Numbered from the stretch's first letter, positions 7,631 through 17,351 are shown. The stretch: 64,000 bases of DNA from Candidatus Saccharimonadota bacterium (GCA_017514975.1 JAFWIF010000030.1:62001-126000), one strand, 5' to 3'. The notes: generated by a model from the letters alone, not told the origin. Numbers and translations are program-made.

Positions 7631-10459
7631 TTAGTGTTTCTGTTGCTTGCGGCGAAAATTGCGTTTTTGGCGTTCTTTTGGGCTTGCGGGGGTGTGCTTG
7701 TTGGGATTGTTTTGGCTTTCATCGCCGAGGTTGCCGGAGCTAATAATGGGTCGACTGGTGGGCTTGTTTGGAAGAGGCTGTGGTGTGGGTGGTGTAGTTT
7801 GTTGGGCGACGAGTTTGCCGAGGTCTTTGAGTCCGGGGCTAGCGTTTTCGCCTTCGGCTTGGTTGGGTGAAAGTTTTTGCTTTTTGAAATCGGACTTAGG
7901 GGTGGGTTGATATTTAAAGCTGGGCTTTTCTTTGGGGGCGTTTGACCATTGACCGGTTGCGAGGTTTTTGGGCGAGGCGGAAGCTTGGGCTGTTGCGCCA
8001 CGTTCGCCAGCGGCGCGGCCGGAATCGGAGAGAGCTTTTTTCCACTTTTCGGCAGCTTCGATATTGTCGCGAATTTCGGCTTCGACTTCGGCGCGATTGC
8101 GTGCGTAAGTTAGGCGAGAATGGCGGATGATTTGTGGGGTGAGGTCGTTGGGCGGTTTCGGAATGCTGAGGGTAGTGGCGGAAAAAGCGGGGGCTTTTTC
8201 ACCGTTAATAATCATCGAAACGACGAAATGGCGGTTGTGCAGGTTGAGTAGATCTTGATCTTCGAAGATGGGTTCGAACTGTTTGGCGAGAATTGGCGCA
8301 TCGTCGGCGGAAACGCGAAAAGAAATACTGGTGCCAACGTTGCCAAAGACGGCGTCGCGGACGGTGTCGGTCATCTGAGCGATGTACTGGTTGGCAACGG
8401 TGAGATTGAGACCATACTTGCGGGCTTCGGAAAGGATAACTGAGAACGAATCGGTTGCGAAGTTTTGGAACTCGTCGACGTAGAGATAGAATGGGCGACG
8501 ATCTTCGATATTGGGGATGTCGGAGCGAGACATGGCGGCGAGCTGGACCTTGGTTACAAGGAAAGAGCCGAGAATGCCGGCATTGTCTTCGCCGATGAGT
8601 CCTTTGCTGAGATTGACGACAAGAATCTTGCCTTCGTCCATGATTTTGCGGATGTCGAAACTAGATTTTGGTTGGCCGATAATGTTGCGGATGATAGGGT
8701 TGGCAGTAAAAGCTCCGACCTTATTGAGGACTGGGGCAACTGATTCGGTGACTTGTTTGTCGCTCCAGCTGCCGAATTCTTGCTTCCAGAATTGGAGGAC
8801 GGTGACGTCTTTGCAATAATTTAGCGTTTCTTTGCGGAAATCTTTGTCGGTGAGCATGCGGGAAATATCGAGAAGAGTGGCTTCGGGGCGGTCGAGTAAG
8901 GCGAGCAAAGTATAGCGTAAGATGTGTTCGAGGCGTGGGCCCCATGAGTCGCCGAACATACGCTTTAAAACGCCGATAACTTCGGAAGAAATGTTTGGTT
9001 TGCGCGATTCGTCGTAGACTTCGAGAGGATTAAAGGCCATTGGGTATTGCGTGTCGGCAGGGTTGAAGTAGACAACGTCTTTGATGCGCGATTCGGGGAT
9101 GAATTTTAGGTTGTCGATTGCGAAATCGCCGTGCGGATCAATAATGCAGTAGCCTTGGTTGTGATAGATGTCGGACAAGGTAAAGAGTTCGAGCAGGCCG
9201 GATTTACCTGAGCCGGTTTGGCCGATAATATAGACGTGGCGTGAACGGTCGCGACGATACATGCCAAATTGGTGTTTGATGCCGCGGAAATCGGTTAAGC
9301 CGAACGCGGAGATGTTTTCGTCTTCGGCGGCGTTACCGGTAAGCATGGGGAGCTTGGCGGGCGGTTCGGCGGTCTTGTTGGACGCCCAGACGATATTTGG
9401 GGTTTCGACGTTGGTGTGCGGGAGATGATAGACTGAGGCAAGCTCGGAGATATTGAGGATAAAACCGTGGTCGGTGAATTGGCGAATCTTGTAGGCGTCG
9501 AGGTTGGCGGCGTTAAAGCTACTTCCGACCATCTTGAAGCCATTGAGGTTGGTTGAGTTGAATTGCTTGAAGGTGCCGACTAGAGCCTGCATGTTGAGCT
9601 TGGCGTTGGTTTCGTTTTGGCCGACATAGGCAAGGCGAATTTTGACTTCGTAGCCGAGCTTGGTGGCTTTTTCTTCGGCTTTTGCGATGCGGGTTTTGTC
9701 GCGCTCGGAGAGCTCGACGGTCGTGTCGGAAGTGGTGCCGCCCTCTGGTGGGCGCCATAGTGCGGCGAGAACTTCGGCGAACCATGCAAAATCGATGTTG
9801 CCGAAGCTAAAAGTGCGACCAGTGCGAATGCGGTTGACCCATTTCTCGGTCTTGAGGTGCCAATCGTCGGCAATCGGGCGCGTGAGGATTTGAATCCAGA
9901 GCTCTTCGCCGCCGTTTGGGCTGAGCTTGGCAAGAGTACCAGTAATACCAGCGAGAGGGTCGACTTCGAAAGACTCGAAAGTTTTAATTGGGAGATTTTC
10001 GTCGTCGGTCAGCGTAATCTCGGCGCTATAGGCGACTGGATACTGCGAGCGGCGATCGACATAATCTTCTTTGAGGCGGTAGATCTGAACGCTAGGATAT
10101 TGGGAATAAATTTGTCCTTCGACGAAAGATTGGTAGATTTTTGGCGTCCAGACGAAAAAACGGATTTGGTTGCCGGTCGAGGCGATTTCAAAGGAGAGAT
10201 GTTCTTGGACGCCGCCGGAGTTTTTGAGTTCACGGGCATCGCGTAAGATGCCGTGGAGCGAGGCGAAAAGCTGTTCGGCGCTGAGTTCTTTTTTATCGTT
10301 ATCCTTTGGTATCTCGAGCATCAAGAGGACGCTATCGACATTGAGGACTTTGTGACGGTTGAGTTTTCGGTAATTTTGGATAGTTAAGATAATCAAAATA
10401 ACGACAATCGTAATCCAGACGATAGGGGTCGTCAAAAAATGAAGAATAGCACCAAGCAT
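7631..10459 (-). CDS. TraD/VirD4-like membrane-anchored ATPase
   Basis: The protein has 942 aa. One N-terminal membrane helix (residues about 8-26) is followed by an alpha/beta domain of about 350 residues, then a FtsK/HerA-type ATPase. Walker A is IIGQTGSGKSG, then IIDPHGDFA and DVVYFNPADT; Walker B is FYLYVDEFQNF; the sensor region is NLTVANQYIAQM. This fits the type IV secretion coupling protein family (DUF87/TraD), which moves DNA or protein through a membrane channel. The last ~150 residues are rich in Pro, Lys, Ser and Gln and look disordered. No VirB4, relaxase or pilin gene is nearby, so it may serve DNA uptake or export with genes elsewhere. A TAAAAT with TGC lies six bases before the ATG, suggesting a leaderless mRNA. 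Confidence 0.85.
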   Translation of the reverse strand: MLGAILHFLTTPIVWITIVVILIILTIQNYRKLNRHKVLNVDSVLLMLEIPKDNDKKELSAEQLFASLHGILRDARELKNSGGVQEHLSFEIASTGNQIRFFVWTPKIYQSFVEGQIYSQYPSVQIYRLKEDYVDRRSQYPVAYSAEITLTDDENLPIKTFESFEVDPLAGITGTLAKLSPNGGEELWIQILTRPIADDWHLKTEKWVNRIRTGRTFSFGNIDFAWFAEVLAALWRPPEGGTTSDTTVELSERDKTRIAKAEEKATKLGYEVKIRLAYVGQNETNAKLNMQALVGTFKQFNSTNLNGFKMVGSSFNAANLDAYKIRQFTDHGFILNISELASVYHLPHTNVETPNIVWASNKTAEPPAKLPMLTGNAAEDENISAFGLTDFRGIKHQFGMYRRDRSRHVYIIGQTGSGKSGLLELFTLSDIYHNQGYCIIDPHGDFAIDNLKFIPESRIKDVVYFNPADTQYPMAFNPLEVYDESRKPNISSEVIGVLKRMFGDSWGPRLEHILRYTLLALLDRPEATLLDISRMLTDKDFRKETLNYCKDVTVLQFWKQEFGSWSDKQVTESVAPVLNKVGAFTANPIIRNIIGQPKSSFDIRKIMDEGKILVVNLSKGLIGEDNAGILGSFLVTKVQLAAMSRSDIPNIEDRRPFYLYVDEFQNFATDSFSVILSEARKYGLNLTVANQYIAQMTDTVRDAVFGNVGTSISFRVSADDAPILAKQFEPIFEDQDLLNLHNRHFVVSMIINGEKAPAFSATTLSIPKPPNDLTPQIIRHSRLTYARNRAEVEAEIRDNIEAAEKWKKALSDSGRAAGERGATAQASASPKNLATGQWSNAPKEKPSFKYQPTPKSDFKKQKLSPNQAEGENASPGLKDLGKLVAQQTTPPTPQPLPNKPTSRPIISSGNLGDESQNNPNKHTPASPKERQKRNFRRKQQKH

Positions 10460-10496
10460 GCTAATATTTTAGCATAAATTGTCGAATTTGGCGAGC

Positions 10497-11528
10497 TTAA
10501 GCGGTGAGGCGATAGTGGTCTTTGCCGACGCGCGTAAAGAGTTTTTTGTTTTGAAGGTTGAGGAGGACGGTGGTTTCTTTGACTTTGCGCTCTTTGAGAA
10601 CTTGTTTGACGATTTCTTTGCGCGAGAGGCCGTCGCTACCAGCTTTTTTGAGGATTTTTTGAATAATATCGGAGACAGTTCCCTTTTCGAAGCCCCAACT
10701 ATCAAGAGCGTAGATGCCGCGGCCGATGAGGACGAAGCGATTATCTTTAATAAGTTCGTTGTGGATAGCTTGGACGGTAACGTTTTTGCGTCGAAAATCG
10801 GAGTTGCTGATAGCCTTCGCGATATCAGAAAAATGCATCGGTTCTTTATGTTCTTCGAGAATGACGTATATTTTGTCGCGAATGTTTTTTGGGTTAACGG
10901 TTGGCCATTTGGCGAGACCCCATTGATGATTAAGGGTGGATAGTTGTTTGCTGACGCGAGCGACTGCTTCGATGTGCGCGGGGTGTTCGTAGTTGACTTG
11001 CGCATCAATTGCGTCGAGACTGATTGGCGCTTTGGCGGCTTTAACGATGCCGACGATTTCGTCGATTTTGGTTCGAATGGTTTTTTCGTCGCCATATTCG
11101 GCGATTCCGATCGCGGCGTAGCATTTGTCGTTTTCGGAGACAAGAGTGAGGAGAGAAGAAATCTCGCCAAGGAAGCTTAGGTTGGCAATTTCAACTGCGG
11201 TAGCTTTGTGTCCAAAAAGTTTTTTTGCGAGCTCGGAGATGCGAGCGACGCGCCCCATCTCGGTGAGGTTGCGAATAATGATCTTTTCGGCGGGCGCGAG
11301 GTGGTCGATTTTGTTGTCTTCGGCAGCGATACGAAGGCGAATTAAGATAGCCTTTTCGAGCTGACGCACGCGTTCGCGGGTGATTGAGAGCATTTCGCCA
11401 ATTTGTTCGAGCGTTTCGCGGTGTCCGTCTAAGCCGAAGCGGCGTGAAATAATTTCACGCTCACGATCTTGGTCGATAATAGCGAGACTGCTCTTAATAG
11501 CATTAGTAATTGTTTCCGCATTGTCCAT
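10497..11528 (-). CDS. Sigma-region-4 / HARE-HTH transcription factor-like protein
   Basis: A 343-aa protein. The N-terminus resembles sigma-70 region 4 (EREIISRRFGLDG, then LEQIGEMLSITRERVRQLEKA), which binds -35 elements, but no region 2 is present, so it should not melt promoters by itself. The middle has further helical segments. The segment with MHFSDIAKAI and RGIYALDSWG matches the HARE-HTH domain also found in the RNA polymerase delta subunit. A final winged-helix-like part (LSRKEIVKQVL) follows. A DNA-binding regulator or RNA polymerase accessory factor is likely. Its promoter is TTGACA, 17 bp, TAATAT, with a long A-rich leader and AAGG before the ATG. Confidence 0.75.
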   Translation of the reverse strand: MDNAETITNAIKSSLAIIDQDREREIISRRFGLDGHRETLEQIGEMLSITRERVRQLEKAILIRLRIAAEDNKIDHLAPAEKIIIRNLTEMGRVARISELAKKLFGHKATAVEIANLSFLGEISSLLTLVSENDKCYAAIGIAEYGDEKTIRTKIDEIVGIVKAAKAPISLDAIDAQVNYEHPAHIEAVARVSKQLSTLNHQWGLAKWPTVNPKNIRDKIYVILEEHKEPMHFSDIAKAISNSDFRRKNVTVQAIHNELIKDNRFVLIGRGIYALDSWGFEKGTVSDIIQKILKKAGSDGLSRKEIVKQVLKERKVKETTVLLNLQNKKLFTRVGKDHYRLTA

Positions 11529-11732
11529 GCTGACGTTATTCCTTACCTTTTCTTCTGATTGATTAGTTTATTTTTAATATATTAACATGATTATATCGCA
11601 TTGTCAATAAGAAATATGAATTGAATTTGTTGGATTATTGTTCGCTTATTGACGCTCTGGGCGACTCACTTATAGAGTATTTTATCATAATTTTGACAGT
11701 TTACATAATAAAATATATGAAAGTTTTAAACA

Positions 11733-14021
11733 TTAGCTTTTTGTGGTTTTAGATTTGCGTTTGGTGGCGGTTTTGGTGCTGCGTTTGGCGGGGCGACGAG
11801 TTTTCTTCTTGGGTTTATTAGCTAGAAGCGCCTCGGCCTGCTCTTTGGTGAGTGATTTTGGATCGGTTTCTTTGGGGATGCGGACAAAGTTGCGACGTCC
11901 TGGGCCTTTGACGTAGGGTCCGTAGGCGCCATTGATGATTTGGATTTCGCCCCAGTCGGCAATATACGAATCGCGTTTTTGCTCATAGAGCGGTTCGGCT
12001 TCTTCGAGAGTGATTGTGTAAGGATCGTAATCTTTGATTGGGATGTTGTATTTACCAGCTTTGAGGTATGGTCCAAAGGGGCCGCTTGAAGCGATAATCT
12101 CGGTGTCGTCTTTGGCTTTGCCGAGGATGCGAGGAAGGCTAGGGAGCGCAAGTTGCGTGAGGGCTTGTTCGAGGGTGACGGTTTTGACACTTTTGCGTTT
12201 GGGGAGTGGCGCAAAACGGGGTTTTTCGCCACTATCTTTTTCGTTTTCGCCGAGTTGAATAAAGCCGCCGTTTTTGCCAATTTTGGCATAAATTGCTTTG
12301 CCGGTTTTTGGGTCGTGACCGAGGAGACGGGCGTTGTTGTAGCGCTCGACTCCTTCGGAGGCAAGAACATCGCTATTGAAGCCTTTATAAAAATCACGGA
12401 GCATGACGACGCGGTCAAGTTTGTGGTCGGCAATAAGATCGAGGTCTTTTTCGATTGTTGCGGTGAATTTGTAGTCGACAATGTTTTTGAAATTGTCGGT
12501 CAAGAAGCCAGAGATAAGTTCGCCAATCGGAGTCGGAATAAGTTTGCCTTTGTTGGCGCCGTGTTTCTCTTGGATGATTTGTTTTTGGATAGCGTTGTCG
12601 CGTAATTCGAGAGTAATAATATCGCGTGGTTCTCCTTCGGATTCGCCCTTGATAACATAACCGCGGCGTTGAATGGCGTCCATAATAGTTGCGTAAGTGC
12701 TAGGGCGACCGATGCCGAGTTCTTCGAGTTTCTTGACTAGAGAGCCTTCGGTGTAGCGGGCGGGCGGTTTGGCGAAGCTTTGTTTGGCGATGATTGAATT
12801 AGCTACGAGGTGATCGCCGACGTTAAGGTCGGGCAAAAAATTTTCGTTGACGCGGCCATAGACTTTGAGAAAGCCGTCGAAAGTGATGACTTCCCCGCTG
12901 CCTTCGAAAACGTAATCGGTGGGCGTGGAGATAGTAATGGTGGTTTTTTCGAGTTTGGCGTCGGCCATCTGCGTAGCAAGCGTGCGCGTGCGAATAAGAT
13001 TGTAAAGGCGGCGCTCGTAATCGTTTTTACCGGCAGATTCGGTTGCGATATTGGTTGGGCGGATAGCTTCGTGGGCTTCTTGGGCGCCAGCGGATTTTGT
13101 TTTGAAATTGCGAACTTTTAGGTAATTCTTGCCGAAATTTTGGTCGATGTGGTTGGCTATGTTTGCGAGAGCCTGTTTGCTAAGATTGAGGCTGTCGGTG
13201 CGGTGGTAGGTAATTAGACCGGCCTGGTAGAGAGATTGCGCGGCGGTCATTGTTGTGCGTGCGGAAAAACCGAGGCGACTGTTTGCCTCGATCTGGAGTG
13301 AGGCGGTCGTGAAAGGAGGAGCTGGCTTGCGTGTGCCGGGGGTTTTTGAGACGTCTTTGACAAGATGGTCGGCATTTTGGAGCTGTTCGAGGAAAGCGCG
13401 CGCGTCGTCTTCGGTGTCGAAATCGTGGTTGAGTTTTGCGTCGAAGCCGAAATTGCCGGAGATCTTGAAGGTTGATTTGCTGGCGAATTTTTCGATGGCC
13501 TGTTCGCGCTCAACGATAAGGCGTAGCGCGGGGCTTTGTACGCGTCCAGCAGAAATGGCGCCAGGAACTTTTTTGCGAACGATGCCAGACAAGTCGAAGC
13601 CGACGAGCATATCCAAAGTTTGGCGGGCTTGCTGGCTAGCAACCATATCCATATCGACTGTGCGAGGGGTTTTGATAGCGGCTTCGAGCGCAGATTTGGT
13701 GATTTCGTGAAAAGTGATACGTGCGGTGTCGTCGGGAAGATTGAGCACCTGACAGAGGTGCCACGAGATCGCTTCACCTTCGCGGTCTTCGTCCGTTGCG
13801 AGCCAAACTTTATCGGAGTTTTTCGCTGCTTTTTTTAGCTCATTGATAATTTTTTTGTGGTCGGGGTCGATTTCGTAGGTGACGTCAAAAGTAGTTTTAT
13901 CGACTTTGGTATCCTTGCGAATATGGCCAATCGAGGCTAAGACCTGATAATCGCTGCCGAGATATTTCTCGATAGTGTGGGCCTTGGCAGGAGACTCGAC
14001 GATAACTAAGTTTTTACTCAT
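11733..14021 (-). CDS. topA: DNA topoisomerase I
   Basis: A 762-aa type IA topoisomerase that relaxes negative supercoils. The TOPRIM domain opens the protein (NLVIVESPAKAHTIEKYLG) and contains DEDREGEAISWH. The active-site Tyr region is YQAGLITYHRTDS. The C-terminus has two glycine-rich Topo-C repeats (SSGPFGPYLKAGKY and NGAYGPYVKG) and ends in a Lys/Arg/Thr tail, with no zinc fingers, as in many Gram-positive enzymes. The Met at 14021 was chosen: the reading frame stays open 55 codons further, but those residues overlap the upstream gene and do not look like TopA. A TAATAT lies eight bases before this ATG. Confidence 0.95.
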   Translation of the reverse strand: MSKNLVIVESPAKAHTIEKYLGSDYQVLASIGHIRKDTKVDKTTFDVTYEIDPDHKKIINELKKAAKNSDKVWLATDEDREGEAISWHLCQVLNLPDDTARITFHEITKSALEAAIKTPRTVDMDMVASQQARQTLDMLVGFDLSGIVRKKVPGAISAGRVQSPALRLIVEREQAIEKFASKSTFKISGNFGFDAKLNHDFDTEDDARAFLEQLQNADHLVKDVSKTPGTRKPAPPFTTASLQIEANSRLGFSARTTMTAAQSLYQAGLITYHRTDSLNLSKQALANIANHIDQNFGKNYLKVRNFKTKSAGAQEAHEAIRPTNIATESAGKNDYERRLYNLIRTRTLATQMADAKLEKTTITISTPTDYVFEGSGEVITFDGFLKVYGRVNENFLPDLNVGDHLVANSIIAKQSFAKPPARYTEGSLVKKLEELGIGRPSTYATIMDAIQRRGYVIKGESEGEPRDIITLELRDNAIQKQIIQEKHGANKGKLIPTPIGELISGFLTDNFKNIVDYKFTATIEKDLDLIADHKLDRVVMLRDFYKGFNSDVLASEGVERYNNARLLGHDPKTGKAIYAKIGKNGGFIQLGENEKDSGEKPRFAPLPKRKSVKTVTLEQALTQLALPSLPRILGKAKDDTEIIASSGPFGPYLKAGKYNIPIKDYDPYTITLEEAEPLYEQKRDSYIADWGEIQIINGAYGPYVKGPGRRNFVRIPKETDPKSLTKEQAEALLANKPKKKTRRPAKRSTKTATKRKSKTTKS

Positions 14022-14070
14022 TGTGTTATATATTACAATATTTTTTTCGTGTTGCCAAATCGCGAACGAA

Positions 14071-14616
14071 TTATACGCCCGGCGTAAACATCTTAAGGGC
14101 TTTGCGGTGGCGCTTGTAGCTTGGATCGTGTAGTGCCACTTCGTCCCAGAAGGCCTGAGAGTGATCCATGTGGTTAATATGGGCAAGTTCGTGGATAATG
14201 ACGTAGTCGCGGAGTGGCTCTGGAAGCTTCATGAGTCCAATGTTGAGCGATATCGTACCAGAACTGCTACGGCTACCCCAGCGAGTGTTGGCGTGGGATA
14301 GGCGTAGGTTTTTGTATTCGTAGCCGTATTTTTTAGCCCAAAAATCAAGGCGATAAGGGAGATAATCGCGAGCTTTTTTGGCGAGAATCTTTTTTTGCGC
14401 GTCGCGCGCACGTTGCGTAGAAGGGTCGTTGACTGGGAGTTGTTCGCGAATCGCCTTGCGACTTGCGTTAAGCCAACGTTTCGCAAGGAAAAGAGTGGTG
14501 TGTTTTGGTACGGAGATGGTGAGCTTTCCGTTAGTGGCGACTGAGAATTTTGGGTTGACGACCCATGCGTTTTTGCGCACAACGACTTCGCCGAACTCGG
14601 CATCAGTAAAGGTCAT
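14071..14616 (-). CDS. YgjP-like zinc metallopeptidase
   Basis: A 181-aa protein of the YgjP/DUF45 (M48-like) type. The zinc site is IIHELAHINHMDHSQAFWDEV, with HExxH and a downstream His seven residues later. The N-terminal half is a beta domain (VVRKNAWVVNPKFSV, KLTISVPKHTTLFLAKRWL), and the family RWGSRSSSGTISLN strand is present. It starts four bases after the kinase-like gene at 14621-15124 and ends 50 bases before topA, which has its own -10. The substrate is unknown; proteins of this family are thought to act on cytoplasmic proteins. Confidence 0.85.
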   Translation of the reverse strand: MTFTDAEFGEVVVRKNAWVVNPKFSVATNGKLTISVPKHTTLFLAKRWLNASRKAIREQLPVNDPSTQRARDAQKKILAKKARDYLPYRLDFWAKKYGYEYKNLRLSHANTRWGSRSSSGTISLNIGLMKLPEPLRDYVIIHELAHINHMDHSQAFWDEVALHDPSYKRHRKALKMFTPGV

Positions 14617-14620
14617 ATTG

Positions 14621-15124
14621 TTAGCGACGTTTTTTGCGATTTAGAGTGGCGATGCCGGATAAGACGTTACGGCATTGAGCGTGGAATGTGTGTTTGCCAG
14701 ATATCACGATAGCGTCTTCGTTGATGGCGGGGGCTTCAATATGTTTATAGGCCTCGGAGAGAGCGTTTTTGGCTTCTTCAAGTTTGGTGTATTTTTTGCG
14801 CATACGCTGTTTGATAGCGGAGAGGTCGGTCTGGACCCAGACCAGAATCGGCGTGTAGCCGGCTGAGATAAGCGTACTACGGAGCTTTTCGCGTTGTTTT
14901 TCGGTGTCGATGAAACCTTCTATAATTAGATTTTGGCGACACTTTGTCATCTGTTCGACGATAAGAAGTGCGATTTTGTGGCTGAGATGGTGTTCTGCCT
15001 GAAGCGTGGCGAGATTGATAAAAGGCGCGTTAAAGCGTGCGCTGAATTGCTCTGCGAAGGTAGTCTTGCCGCTCATAGGTGCGCCAAAAACTAGAATTGC
15101 ATAAGGCTTTGACTTCCCATTCAT
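14621..15124 (-). CDS. P-loop nucleotide kinase-like protein
   Basis: A 167-aa protein with Walker A FGAPMSGKTTFAEQF near the N-terminus, a RNLIIEGFID strand-turn and a WVQTDLSAIKQRMRKKY lid-like helix, the layout of small-molecule or polynucleotide kinases. The substrate cannot be told from sequence. It has a good promoter placed for a leaderless mRNA: TTGCAA (15154-15159), 17 bp, TACACT (15131-15136), then six bases to the ATG. The metallopeptidase follows after four bases. Confidence 0.7.
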   Translation of the reverse strand: MNGKSKPYAILVFGAPMSGKTTFAEQFSARFNAPFINLATLQAEHHLSHKIALLIVEQMTKCRQNLIIEGFIDTEKQREKLRSTLISAGYTPILVWVQTDLSAIKQRMRKKYTKLEEAKNALSEAYKHIEAPAINEDAIVISGKHTFHAQCRNVLSGIATLNRKKRR

Positions 15125-15187
15125 AAAATTAGTGTACTCTATGTGTGAAAATTTTGCAAAGATTTGAACGGCGCACGGGTTTGATTA

Positions 15188-15904
15188 CTAAGAGTGGTCG
15201 ATAATGATGCGCGGATTGTCGTTGATGAGTTCAAGGATACGCTCAATAGAGAGGTAGCGGCGGAGGCGAATTTGCGCCTTGGTTATCTCACGGTAATCGC
15301 GAGGATGATGAATATCGGTGCCAAACGCAAAAACAAGGTCGCGCTTGAGGAGAAACTTCATGGTTTTTTTTGCATGACGTCCGTATTGTCCGAGGATACT
15401 GCCGAGATTGCATTGAAATAGGACGCCGTCGTCATAAAGGTCGAGCAATAACTGAGGATTTTCTTGCATTGCTCGATAGCGCTCGGGGTGGGCGAGAACG
15501 ACATGGTAACCTTCGTCGATCAAATCACGAAAAATGTCACGATAGGATGGAAATCTGCCGCTCATTGGCAATTCGATAAGTAAATAGCGGCTATTGGGTC
15601 CACCAAGTGGGCTGATTTGGCGACGGCGAAGAAGGCTCTTGATATTTGGCGTGATGTAAATTTCGTTGCCGAGGTATAGTTTGATATCAATTTGTGCGTC
15701 GTCGAGTTGCTTTTGAAAGGCGGTCAATAGTTTTTTGTTGTTTGCGCGAGAATTAACATAAGATGAATCGGCAATGTAGTGCGGCGTCAGAAATAAGTCG
15801 GAGATATTGTGTTCAGCGAGTCCGCGCGCGATTTCGAGGCTTTCTTCAAACGAGCGTGAACCGTCGTCGATGCCTGGTAAAAGATGGGAATGGAGGTCGA
15901 TCAC
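15188..15904 (-). CDS. PHP-family protein-tyrosine phosphatase (YwqE/CpsB type)
   Basis: A 238-aa PHP-domain phosphatase. Metal-binding motifs appear in order: MIDLHSHLLPGIDDGS, LTPHY, VLAHPERY and FGTDIHHPRD. Enzymes of this type remove phosphate from the Tyr-rich tail of the partner BY-kinase and so tune capsule or exopolysaccharide export. The kinase gene ends four bases upstream, and this gene's AAAGGAG lies inside the kinase's last codons (KKGA stop). The start codon is GTG at 15904. The pairing with the kinase and the LCP gene is the standard polysaccharide control module. Confidence 0.9.
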   Translation of the reverse strand: MIDLHSHLLPGIDDGSRSFEESLEIARGLAEHNISDLFLTPHYIADSSYVNSRANNKKLLTAFQKQLDDAQIDIKLYLGNEIYITPNIKSLLRRRQISPLGGPNSRYLLIELPMSGRFPSYRDIFRDLIDEGYHVVLAHPERYRAMQENPQLLLDLYDDGVLFQCNLGSILGQYGRHAKKTMKFLLKRDLVFAFGTDIHHPRDYREITKAQIRLRRYLSIERILELINDNPRIIIDHS

Positions 15905-15908
15905 GCGC

Positions 15909-17270
15909 CTAAGCTCCTTTTTTGTCGCCGTAGTAACTGTAATAATTGGCAGCTTTGCTAGTAACGGCGTTCATGACAACACCAGCAATTGGCGCCTTAA
16001 CTTTTTGTAGGGATTCGCGGGTAGCATCGAGGGTGGCTTTGGGTGTTTTACTGTCGCGAGTGACGATAAGAACTTCGTCGACAAGTGTTGCCATGATGAC
16101 GGAGTCGGTGATACCGCTACAAGGGGTTCCGTCGAAAATGATAATGTCGTAATGCTCTTTTAGAAGCTCTAGTAGCTCCTTGTTTTTATTTGAGGAGAGT
16201 AGCTCACTAGGATTGGGCGGATAAGCGCCGCGCGTAATGACGCTGAGGTTTTTGATGTGAGTTTTTTGGATGTATTTCTTGAAGAGAGCGACATCGTCCG
16301 TTAAGAGATTGGAAAAGCCGAGGACGTTGGTGACGCCGAGGATATGGTGGAGACGACCTTTACGCAAGTCGCAGTCGACTAGTAGTACTTTTTTATTGGT
16401 TTGAGCAAAAGAAGCGGCGAGATTGACTGAAACAAAACTCTTCCCTTCTCCGGCGAGAGCGCTTGTAATGAGGACGGTCTTGAAGCCGTGGTCGACAGAT
16501 GAAAATTGAAGATTTGTGCGAAGGGTTTTGATGCTTTCGCTGACGGCAGATTTCGGGTAAGCTTCGACGAAGATTTCGGTTTTTTGGTTCTTTTTTGATT
16601 TGGATCCGCTGCGAACGATTTTGCCGGCAATCGGAAGGTTGATTTCGCTTTCGAGATCCTCGCTGTATTTAACGGTGTCGTCGAAGTAAAACAGTAGAAA
16701 GGCAATCGCAACGACGCCGAATACGGAGATTGCGGCGGCAAGGGCGAGATCGCGTTTTAAGGTGTTATTTGAGGGGCTTTCTGGGGTTTTGGCGACGTCG
16801 AGAATATTGACGTTGTTGAGCTGGTAGATGCGCGAAACTTCTTCGATAAATACGCTAGCGATACGATCGGCGATTGTTGCGGATTGTGTGCGGTCGGGGT
16901 GTTCGACGGAAATCTTAATAATTTCGGTGTCTTCGATGGCGGTTACGGTAACACGTTTGGATAATTCGTCGGTTGTATAGTTTAGCTTCAAATCGTCGAT
17001 AACGTTTTGTAGGACGAGAGTGCTTTTTGCGATTTCGCTATAAGTCGAAACGAGCTTTTGGTTGACGGTGATGTCGTTGAGCGTAGCGGTGTTTTTGTTG
17101 TCGTTATTGGTCTGCGCGAGGACAACGGTAGTTGAGGCACGATAAAGTGGTGTCTTGAACTGGGTTTCGTAAAAAGCCGTCGCAGCGATTGCTATTGCGG
17201 CAATGATAATAGTTGGTATAATAAATTTTTTGAAATATTTAAAAAAATCTTTGAGGTCGATAGTTTCCAT
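15909..17270 (-). CDS. Fused Wzz/CpsC-CpsD bacterial tyrosine autokinase
   Basis: A 453-aa membrane protein. Residues about 14-34 are a membrane helix, followed by an extracellular Wzz-like domain and a second helix near 180-200 (ALAAAISVFGVVAIAFLLFY). The cytoplasmic kinase has Walker A ALAGEGKSFVSVNLA, Walker A' VLLVDCDLRKG and Walker B IIIFDGTPCSG. The C-terminus NYYSYYGDKKGA is a short Tyr cluster, the autophosphorylation site. Most Gram-positive species split activator and kinase into two genes; here they are one chain, as in Wzc. Its promoter is TTGCAT, 17 bp, TATAAT at 17323-17351, with AGAGG before the ATG. It should control polysaccharide chain length and export. Confidence 0.88.
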   Translation of the reverse strand: METIDLKDFFKYFKKFIIPTIIIAAIAIAATAFYETQFKTPLYRASTTVVLAQTNNDNKNTATLNDITVNQKLVSTYSEIAKSTLVLQNVIDDLKLNYTTDELSKRVTVTAIEDTEIIKISVEHPDRTQSATIADRIASVFIEEVSRIYQLNNVNILDVAKTPESPSNNTLKRDLALAAAISVFGVVAIAFLLFYFDDTVKYSEDLESEINLPIAGKIVRSGSKSKKNQKTEIFVEAYPKSAVSESIKTLRTNLQFSSVDHGFKTVLITSALAGEGKSFVSVNLAASFAQTNKKVLLVDCDLRKGRLHHILGVTNVLGFSNLLTDDVALFKKYIQKTHIKNLSVITRGAYPPNPSELLSSNKNKELLELLKEHYDIIIFDGTPCSGITDSVIMATLVDEVLIVTRDSKTPKATLDATRESLQKVKAPIAGVVMNAVTSKAANYYSYYGDKKGA

Positions 17271-17322
17271 CGAAGCTACCTCTGTTCCCTTCCCTTTAAT
17301 GATTAAATATAAATCTCTCTAT

Positions 17323-17351
17323 ATTATACACCATTTTGTTTAAAAATGCAA
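17323..17351 (-). promoter_or_regulatory. Promoter of the tyrosine kinase-phosphatase operon
   Basis: TTGCAT and TATAAT with a 17-bp spacer on the minus strand, about 53 bases upstream of the kinase ATG. Confidence 0.65.

Noticed and set aside
11760-11820. Lys-rich C-terminus of TopA as frameshift product
   Set aside because: Basic tails are common in TopA of this type, and the frame stays open and consistent to the stop.
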